From the IMG/VR virus record IMGVR_UViG_3300038701_003367, positions 1-39,113 of that record: a DNA stretch of 39,113 bases; one strand, 5' to 3'. The DNA comes from a virus. The position numbers were made by a program, and so were the translations under genes. This document shows positions 28,907 to 34,841 of the stretch, in pieces (position 1 is the stretch's first letter; each line of letters begins with the position of its first letter). The notes beneath the pieces are model-generated. The model made no database searches. It was not told where the DNA came from and saw nothing but the letters and a program-made list of their open reading frames with translations.

Positions 28907-30292
28907 TTAGGCGCGCGCCGCCAGCGTGATGTACTGCGACTTCGTGTTGCTGCCGTTGTCCGGTTCCACCGGCGCACTCAACAACGGAAGACCACCGATG
29001 CGGTAGGTCCACCTGAATGCGCCAACGTCATAATCAAAATAGAGATGCGCGCTGAACGCGCCCTTGATCCCGCTCACCTTCGTCGCGCAGGCATACCCAC
29101 TCAGATCGATGAACTGAAGATCGCCCTCGTCGCCAAGGGTCTTGGCGTGCTCGGTTTCGATATACGGCAGGGTCGCAATCCGCTCGCTCACGCCAGCATC
29201 CTGGATGCGGTCGGTGTACGCTGGACGATCCCCGATGACCATGCCGCCGAACTGCGGATAGATGTCGGAATTACCCAGCGCAACCCACCGGTGCCCGGGA
29301 CGGACCAGGCGCCGCGCGCGCATCTTCATCACGTTCGCCGCAACAATGGTGTCAGCGCTCTGCCCGGATTCCTTGGCCACCGTCACCTTGCCGCCGCCAG
29401 CATTGAATCCCAGCGGCTTACCCGTGCCGTCGCCATAGAGAATTGCAGCACTCGCCTTGTAGTTGATCGCCCGGCCTGCATCGCGCGTCAGTTTCTGCTC
29501 AATCACAGAAATATCTTCGCGCTCTTCTTCGGTAACTTCGGCCAGCACACCAAGTTTGTGAAGACGACGGATGCTGTCATCCATCTTCAGCTTGCTGGTC
29601 GTGAGTTGGCTACCTTCCGCCACCCAGTATGCTTGGATACCGGTCGAACCCCATGGCGTCGTCTCGTCCCGGACCACCTGGAAAGCGTTGGACTCGACCT
29701 GCTTCACGTCGATCATGTTGAGGATGTCGTTGTTCTCGTCCGACATGACGGCTTCCCACAACGCCATTCGCATCGCGGGAGGGGCGAGATAACCACCTTC
29801 TTCACCCACCTGCTCACGGTGCGGACCTGCCGGTGCCGCGTAAAATTCCCCGCGCATCTCGGCATTCTCCATGCCCACCATCAGGCGAGGATCGAAGACA
29901 GCTCCCCCCTTGCGATCGGCGGCCATCACCGACGCGGCGAAATCACCGATATGCTTGAAGCCCATCCATGGGTCGCGGTCGACACCTTCACCCTGGTACT
30001 CCACGCCGGAACCACCACCAGCACCCGCCGCCGGTGCAACCGGACGCGAACGCCGGCCGCCGCCCGTCTGCTGCTGCTCACTGATCCCGCCGCTGACCTC
30101 CAGCGCCTTGATCGCTTTCGTGTTCTTCTCGTACTGCGCCTTCTTGGCGTCAAACTCCGCCTCCAGCGTCTCCTGCTGCTCCGCCGCGTCCTCGGCATCA
30201 CTCTCCGCCAACGCGACAATCTGGTCGCCCAGTGTCTTGATCTCCGTGTCCAGCGCCTCATTCGCCGCACGCAGTTCATTCAATTTACTCAT
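28907..30292 (-). CDS. Major capsid protein, HK97 fold
   Basis: 461 residues from ATG 30292. The N-terminal roughly 90 residues are a coiled-coil scaffold/delta domain (ELRAANEALDTEIKTLGDQI, then AEQQETLEAEFDAKKAQYEK, a Gly/Arg-rich linker after it). The mature capsid begins near EFYAAPAGPHREQVGEEGGY then LAPPAMRMALWEAVMSDENN. The family features NAFQVVRDETTPWGSTGIQA, GDGTGKPLGF and the C-terminal FDYDVGAFRW are clear. Cleavage of the delta domain by the S49 protease gene upstream is expected. A short perfect hairpin lies directly before its AGGAG binding site. Confidence 0.9.
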   Translation of the reverse strand: MSKLNELRAANEALDTEIKTLGDQIVALAESDAEDAAEQQETLEAEFDAKKAQYEKNTKAIKALEVSGGISEQQQTGGGRRSRPVAPAAGAGGGSGVEYQGEGVDRDPWMGFKHIGDFAASVMAADRKGGAVFDPRLMVGMENAEMRGEFYAAPAGPHREQVGEEGGYLAPPAMRMALWEAVMSDENNDILNMIDVKQVESNAFQVVRDETTPWGSTGIQAYWVAEGSQLTTSKLKMDDSIRRLHKLGVLAEVTEEEREDISVIEQKLTRDAGRAINYKASAAILYGDGTGKPLGFNAGGGKVTVAKESGQSADTIVAANVMKMRARRLVRPGHRWVALGNSDIYPQFGGMVIGDRPAYTDRIQDAGVSERIATLPYIETEHAKTLGDEGDLQFIDLSGYACATKVSGIKGAFSAHLYFDYDVGAFRWTYRIGGLPLLSAPVEPDNGSNTKSQYITLAARA

Positions 30293-30303
30293 CACCGTCT
30301 CCT

Positions 30304-30318
30304 GCGGGCCCCGCCCGC
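30304..30318. promoter_or_regulatory. Perfect hairpin immediately upstream of the capsid ribosome-binding site
   Basis: GCGGGC, three-base loop, GCCCGC. On the mRNA it ends one base before GGAG of the capsid gene (ATG 30292). It could influence capsid translation. The three-base loop is the same design as the dispersed mini-hairpins. Confidence 0.45.
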
Positions 30319-30540
30319 GTCTTGCACCACCGCGACGCACACAAAAAGCCCGCCGCGAAACCTGATCCACCTGCGCACATCGCACATGGATCCGCTTTCA
30401 CGCCGGGCTCGGCCAGCGCCTAAACTATGTCCAGTCCCCACACAACGCGGTCGCGCGAAGCAGGAAACCTCAATCAATACCCATTACATAACACCCATCC
30501 GGCATCATGTCCAGACCCATATTCCGAAACTCGGAAACAC
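30319..30540 (-). other. Leader region of the capsid gene
   Basis: About 220 bases without repeats or a convincing gene between the module cluster at 30541 and the capsid hairpin. It contains a possible weak minus-strand promoter (TGGACA, 19-base spacer, TGTAAT near 30510-30480) and a small CCGA-GTT-TCGG hairpin near its start. Reading the capsid frame further upstream (to 30385) has no ribosome-binding site. Confidence 0.3.
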
Positions 30541-30736
30541 CACCCAAGAGCAAGGCCGCCAAAGGCGGACGCGCGACCCGCGCCCCACACCTCGTTCCCA
30601 AGCTTCAGCTTGGGAACGCAACTACCGAACGAAGCCCCAGCTTCGTCACCCCATCCAAGTTCAAGAATGCGCAGCATTCGCGAACCCCGCGCAAAGCGCG
30701 CCCTCTGTTCCCTCTGCGCCCTCTGTGGCCAACCAC
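30541..30736 (+). repeat. Composite intergenic module cluster
   Basis: GCCGCC-AAA-GGCGG; long hairpin with stem GTTCCCAAGC and loop TTC; ACGAAGC-CCC-AGCTTCGT; GAATGC-GCA-GCATTC; CCCTCTG iteron ending at the S49 protease stop. Confidence 0.85.
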
Positions 30737-30737
30737 C

Positions 30738-31646
30738 CTACCGCAGCACCCGCGCCTCCGCCCGACGTCGCCGCGCACTCTCCACCCGACGCCGACGCCC
30801 CGTCGCCTCCTTCATCGTCGCCGATACCGTCTCGTCCATCCCCCGAATACCATCAATCAACCCCCGCTTCTTCGCCTCCCCGGCGTACCAGGTCCGACCG
30901 TCCGCGCTCGCCTTCACCTCCGCCTTCTTCATCCCCCGGCCCTTGGCCACCTCCGACAGAAAAGCATCAAACAGGAAGTCCGCGGATTCCTGCAGATACG
31001 CCTCGTGGTTCTCCGTCACCGGCAGGCCCATCGCACCCAGACTCTTGTACTCCCCGGTATCAATCGCCACCGGACGGATCTTCGCCTCTTCGAATAGCCC
31101 CGAATAGTCATACATCAGCATCCGCACCCCGATGCTCCCGACCTCACCCATCCGGCCCGCATAGATCTTCCGCGCCTGACTCCCCACCCAATACGCCGCG
31201 CTCGCACAGATCCCCATCACCTGCACATGGGTCGGCTTCCGCTTCGCCAGGAAGGCAACCGCCTCCCCGAGCTCGGCGACACCATCCGCCAGCCCGCCCG
31301 GACTGTCCATCGGAATGATGACGCCGTTCACATCGTCATCCTTCGCCAGCGCAAGGATTTCCCGTGTCAACCGTGCCGTGTCCAGAAGACCAAAGAACGC
31401 CTCCGCCACCGGCCCGCAATCCTTGTAAAACACCCCCTTCATCGGCACAACCGCCACACCGCCAGCACCGCCCTCGCGCGTCGTCGCAAGCCCCTGCGCC
31501 GCCAGCAGCGCATCACCATCCAGACCCGCCGCCAACGCCCGCGACTGCGCATCCACCCAGCCGTCCTGCGCCCGCTGCATCACCGCCGCCACCATCCCCG
31601 GCACCGACTCATGCACCGCCCACAAACCCTGCTTCTCACGCATCAC
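30738..31646 (-). CDS. S49-family prohead protease
   Basis: About 300 residues of a SppA/ClpP-fold serine protease: VAVVPMKGVFY, VNGVIIPMDSPGG, then GICASAAYWVGSQA with nucleophile Ser149, and DTGEYKSLGA with general base Lys201. These blocks are diagnostic for phage S49 head maturation proteases. It cleaves the capsid delta domain and internal proteins during assembly. ATG 31643 is the likely start. Its Arg-rich C-terminal tail is followed by TAG and a module that begins with the CCACAGAGGGCG iteron. Confidence 0.85.
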   Translation of the reverse strand: MMREKQGLWAVHESVPGMVAAVMQRAQDGWVDAQSRALAAGLDGDALLAAQGLATTREGGAGGVAVVPMKGVFYKDCGPVAEAFFGLLDTARLTREILALAKDDDVNGVIIPMDSPGGLADGVAELGEAVAFLAKRKPTHVQVMGICASAAYWVGSQARKIYAGRMGEVGSIGVRMLMYDYSGLFEEAKIRPVAIDTGEYKSLGAMGLPVTENHEAYLQESADFLFDAFLSEVAKGRGMKKAEVKASADGRTWYAGEAKKRGLIDGIRGMDETVSATMKEATGRRRRVESARRRRAEARVLR

Positions 31647-31680
31647 ATCACCTCTCAGCGCTCACCTGCGCCATCCAGTC

Positions 31681-31744
31681 ACCACATCCATGTTCAAGAA
31701 TGCGCAGCATTCGCGAACCCCGCGCGCAGCGCGCTTCGTGGTCC
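31681..31744 (+). repeat. Short module (hairpin only)
   Basis: GAATGC-GCA-GCATTC followed by CCGCGCGCAGCGCGC and a single CTTCGTGGT unit; the CCCTCTG iteron is missing, as if deleted. Confidence 0.8.
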
Positions 31745-31746
31745 AA

Positions 31747-31962
31747 TCAAGGCCCACGCCGCACCCCATGATCCTGACTCGTCTTGTTCCCGTCCCGCGC
31801 CGCAAGCAAACCCAAACCCGTCATGAATAGCGCGAACGCCTCACCCAGCGCGCTACCATCCACCGTCTCACCAGACACCGCCTGAAACACAAGACCACCC
31901 GCAGTCAGAATCGCCGCAATCCCTGCCGCCGTCGTCTTCCAACTTTTCAACAGACTTTTCAT
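31747..31962 (-). CDS. Small membrane protein, holin-like, 71 aa
   Basis: Starts MKSLLKSWKTTAAGIAAILT and has two hydrophobic segments (TTAAGIAAILTAGGLVFQAV and GEAFALFMTGLGLLAARDGN). It ends in a charged tail. I have seen this pattern (KSWKTTxAGIxAILTA...GLL.ARDN..TSE) in small phage holin-like or hypothetical proteins. The lysis cassette is otherwise far away in the early operon, so this may instead be a virion/membrane accessory. Confidence 0.6.
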   Translation of the reverse strand: MKSLLKSWKTTAAGIAAILTAGGLVFQAVSGETVDGSALGEAFALFMTGLGLLAARDGNKTSQDHGVRRGP

Positions 31963-31998
31963 TACGTTCTCCTACGGACCCCAAGGCCCGCGATCACT

Positions 31999-32346
31999 CT
32001 ATCGCTCTTTCGCAAATGCACGAAACTCGGTTGTCAGCACAGCCACCGCGCTACGCAATTCACTGATCTCGGTCGAAATCAGGGAGTACGTCGCATTCGC
32101 CTCGGTTGCTGTGTATCGGTTCGATTCGATGGTATTCAGACGAAGTAGGGCAGACACCACCGTGTCCTCGTTCTGATCAATACGAACTTCCAGCCGCTCC
32201 AGTGAGGATTGGATCTGATCTAGCGCACCAATCTGCGCGCGCATGACAAGACCACCACCGGATCCCAAGAGAAGAATCACGACACCCACAAGGGTTATCG
32301 CAAGCCATTCCCAAGTGATCGTCCGATCTTTACTATTAGCAACCAT
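31999..32346 (-). CDS. Single-span membrane protein with coiled coil
   Basis: 115 residues from ATG 32346. After a short charged start, a strongly hydrophobic helix (WLAITLVGVVILLLGSGGGL) is followed by a heptad-rich region (IQSSLERLEVRIDQNEDTVV, then LISTEISELRSAVAVLTTEF), so a membrane-anchored coiled coil is seen directly. This plan is common for lysis accessory or spanin-like proteins; no further evidence. Confidence 0.6.
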   Translation of the reverse strand: MVANSKDRTITWEWLAITLVGVVILLLGSGGGLVMRAQIGALDQIQSSLERLEVRIDQNEDTVVSALLRLNTIESNRYTATEANATYSLISTEISELRSAVAVLTTEFRAFAKER

Positions 32347-32397
32347 CAAACTCACCACTTCCTATCCACGTTCCCGGCGCCTATCTGCGTCTCCCGA

Positions 32398-32523
32398 CTA
32401 GCCCAGCGCCGCCACAAGCCCCAACACGATCTCCAGCACAAAGCCCAACGCACCGCCGGCCTCCGCCGCCAGCTCACCCAACAGCACCAACAGCAACTCC
32501 ACAAACACATCCAGATCGAACAT
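32398..32523 (-). CDS. Small hydrophobic protein, 41 aa
   Basis: Starts MFDLDVFVELLLVLLGELAA and continues EAGGALGFVLEIVLGLVAAL plus Gly. ATG 32523 is preceded by GAGGAGATTGGTG. A highly hydrophobic acidic peptide with two possible membrane segments. Position among other small membrane genes suggests a holin/antiholin or pinholin-like unit, which is inference. Confidence 0.5.
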   Translation of the reverse strand: MFDLDVFVELLLVLLGELAAEAGGALGFVLEIVLGLVAALG

Positions 32524-32540
32524 CACCAATCTCCTCGCTT

Positions 32541-34370
32541 CTATTCCGCCAACACGGGCTCACCAGTGCCCGCGTACTGTTTCAAGTCTTCCAGGATCGA
32601 CGTTGCCATCAGCGGCGCAAGTGATTCATCGCGCGCGGCTTCGGGGTGCTGAAACAAATGACGACCACTGATCACCACCTGTTCCGAAACACGATCGTTG
32701 ACCAGCCGCCCGACCATATCTGCATCAGCGTCGACCAGCTGACCCGCGCCCACCAGCGCCGGACGCATACACGCATCCACGAACGACTGGTGCTCCGGAC
32801 TTCCAATAAACGCATCCACCCAAGCCCGCCAGGCATGGGAATCGTCCTGCAACTTCTCCCACTTCCGCGCCGCGGCCCGATCTTCCTTCCGCCACACCCG
32901 CGCAATCCCATCCGCCAGCACCGGCACAAACACCCGCACATCAGGACAAGAATGCGACGCATTCACAGACCCCGCGCAAAGCGCGCCCGCTGTGTCTTCT
33001 TCACCACCAGGAGCAAGGCCGCCATCGGCGGACGCGCGCCCCGCGCGCAGCGCGCCCTCTGTTCCCTCTGCGCCCTCTGTGGCTAACCCTTCGTGGTTCC
33101 CATCCCCATCATCATCCGGCGTCCCGCGCTTCCGCCCGCCCGACGCCACACCCTGCTTCCGACTCCGCAGATCCGCCGTGTCCAGTGTCGCCAGGTTCGT
33201 CGCAACCATGTGCTTGTCGCCGTCCCGTCCGATACCGTTCTCGCCCAGCTTCTGCCGCACTTCGTTCGTGGTGTACGCACCCACGCCGAACATCTTCGCC
33301 AGGAAGTCCCCGAACGCCTGCTGGTCCCCGCGCAACAGCGACTCCATGTCAAAGGCGTAATAGAGATCCCCGGACCCGTCCAGCAACTTCACGTCAATCT
33401 CATTCGAGATTGCCCGGGTATACGGCACAACCGCCGTCATGATGAAGCGCCGCATGTCGTCCTCGAGTTTCGAGTATGGCGTGTTTTCCATGTCACTCAG
33501 GAAACTCGAAGGGACCCCGGTATAGCGACTGATCTCCCGAATCTGGAAGGTGCGTGTATCGTTCAGCAGCGCATCATGGGGCGATCCACTGATCGACTTG
33601 TATTCCATGTTCGACGGCAGGACCGCCAGTCGGTGTTTCTTTCTTCCGCCCCACCACCCGTTCGCCTGAACTTCGAATTCCTTGCGCTGCTCAGGCGTCA
33701 TTTTCTTGTCGGGAACCAGGATGCCGCCGGGCATGGCGTTGTTCCCGAGATAGGTCTGCTGGAACTGGTCCGCGCCCAGCGCAAGCCCAAGCGCCTCACG
33801 ACCAACCCGGGAAAGTCCCAGCCCGCCCAGGCCATCGAAACTCATGGACGGCAGGTGAAAGATGTCCTCCGGCGGAAAATCAGCGTATGCCCCGCGATCA
33901 TTGTGGACACGATAGAACAACTGCGCAGCATCATCCTGGGTGCGCAACTTCTCCACATGCTTCCCCACGATCGGCCACAGCCCCACCGCCTGCGTCCCCG
34001 CGCGCTCAATCTCCCAGAATCCGTCGCCACCCATCACGGTGTTGATCATCAGGGAACGCCACAGGGAGAAGGCGGTGATCTCGGTATTCGGCTGCATACT
34101 CAGCAACCGGGAAACCGGGTGCGCGGGTAGCGCCTCGGAATTGCCGTCAGGCTTTCGCTGATGGACGCACTTGTCCATCATGGCAATAATGTTCGCGTAG
34201 GTCAGCGCAGCGGCATAGGCCGCGGAATGCGCCAGCGCCCGCTCCTCGTCGATACGAACGCCCGCGGTCGTTTGACGCGGCACACCGATCGGACCGTAGA
34301 CACCCCCGCTGCCCGGGTATTGGCCCCGGTGCGTGAACGCCGCCGCCATCATTTTTACAAACTCAAACAA
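32541..34370 (-). CDS. Portal protein, HK97 type, with in-frame repeat module
   Basis: 609 residues. Residues of about 1-400 are a normal HK97 portal (PAHPVSRLLSMQPNTEITAF, then LWRSLMINTVMGGDGFWEIE, then FQIREISRYTGVPSSFLSDM then ENTPYSKLEDDMRRF). Residues of about 425-473 (GNHEGLATEGAEGTEGALRA, then GSVNASHSCPD) are translated dispersed modules including two mini-hairpins. Then comes a C-terminal domain of about 135 residues (FVPVLADGIARVWRKEDRAA and onward). The insertion is located at the linker between portal core and C-terminal domain, so the protein is probably still functional. Portal forms the dodecameric DNA gate. Confidence 0.9.
   Translation of the reverse strand: MFEFVKMMAAAFTHRGQYPGSGGVYGPIGVPRQTTAGVRIDEERALAHSAAYAAALTYANIIAMMDKCVHQRKPDGNSEALPAHPVSRLLSMQPNTEITAFSLWRSLMINTVMGGDGFWEIERAGTQAVGLWPIVGKHVEKLRTQDDAAQLFYRVHNDRGAYADFPPEDIFHLPSMSFDGLGGLGLSRVGREALGLALGADQFQQTYLGNNAMPGGILVPDKKMTPEQRKEFEVQANGWWGGRKKHRLAVLPSNMEYKSISGSPHDALLNDTRTFQIREISRYTGVPSSFLSDMENTPYSKLEDDMRRFIMTAVVPYTRAISNEIDVKLLDGSGDLYYAFDMESLLRGDQQAFGDFLAKMFGVGAYTTNEVRQKLGENGIGRDGDKHMVATNLATLDTADLRSRKQGVASGGRKRGTPDDDGDGNHEGLATEGAEGTEGALRAGRASADGGLAPGGEEDTAGALCAGSVNASHSCPDVRVFVPVLADGIARVWRKEDRAAARKWEKLQDDSHAWRAWVDAFIGSPEHQSFVDACMRPALVGAGQLVDADADMVGRLVNDRVSEQVVISGRHLFQHPEAARDESLAPLMATSILEDLKQYAGTGEPVLAE
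32938..33100 (+). repeat. Module inside the portal gene
   Basis: GACAAG-flanked GAATGC-GAC-GCATTC, a degenerate iteron (CCCGCTGTGTCTTCTTC), GCCGCC-ATC-GGCGG, CCCTCTG iteron, one CTTCGTGGTT unit. In frame. Confidence 0.85.
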
Positions 34371-34474
34371 TCACGCCCCGAAGTCACCGCCCCCAATGAA
34401 CACAACAAAGACCCCGCGCAGCGCCATCTACACCACCCCAGCATCCGTGGTGTATCAAACAACCGGTCCGCTGT
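34371..34474. other. Gap between zinc-ribbon gene and portal
   Basis: An 18-codon minus-strand frame (34427-34371, MALRGVFVVFIGGGDFGA) ends overlapping a possible TTG start of portal. Otherwise nothing recognisable; no dispersed module here. Confidence 0.25.
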
Positions 34475-34681
34475 CTACCCTTCCGTTCCGGTTCTCGGAA
34501 TCACCCGCACCGCGTTGCTTGAATACCGGGTGAACTTCTTGCGCCAGCCACACTGACAGCTCCGGTAAACGATCTGCTCCCCTTCGTGCGCACCAGGGAT
34601 CACACCATCACTCTTTGGCCGCGCCCCGCACTTGGGGCACACTGGCACGACCTCCACATACCGCTCCGTCGTCTGGCCCAT
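34475..34681 (-). CDS. Zinc-ribbon protein, 68 aa
   Basis: MGQTTERYVEVVPVCPKCGA then ...RSCQCGWRKKF: two CXXC/CXC knuckles form a likely zinc ribbon, with a basic C-terminal. ATG 34681 with AAAGGG about 10 nt upstream. It overlaps the upstream small gene by about 70 bases in another frame. Possibly a DNA-packaging accessory given its position between terminase and portal; family not recognised. Confidence 0.55.
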   Translation of the reverse strand: MGQTTERYVEVVPVCPKCGARPKSDGVIPGAHEGEQIVYRSCQCGWRKKFTRYSSNAVRVIPRTGTEG

Positions 34682-34841
34682 ACCGCAACCCTTTCTCCCC
34701 CGCCTTCTTTTCCCTGCATGTCGCGCAGATTCCGAATGTGGCAAACTCCAGCCCCACGGATTGCACCATGCGCTCAAGCACGACGGATACAACCGCCGTG
34801 TAATCACCGCACCAGTCACAGACCCCCGCGTATTCCGCCAT
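34608..34841 (-). CDS. Cysteine-pair protein, 77 aa
   Basis: MAEYAGVCDWCGDYTAVVSV ... FGICATCREKKAGE: two CXXC pairs 30 residues apart in a likely zinc-binding fold. The start overlaps the terminase stop (TGATG). The last roughly 24 codons overlap the following zinc-ribbon gene in another frame, so the true functional part is likely the first 53 residues. Function unknown. Confidence 0.5.
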   Translation of the reverse strand: MAEYAGVCDWCGDYTAVVSVVLERMVQSVGLEFATFGICATCREKKAGEKGLRYGPDDGAVCGGRASVPQVRGAAKE

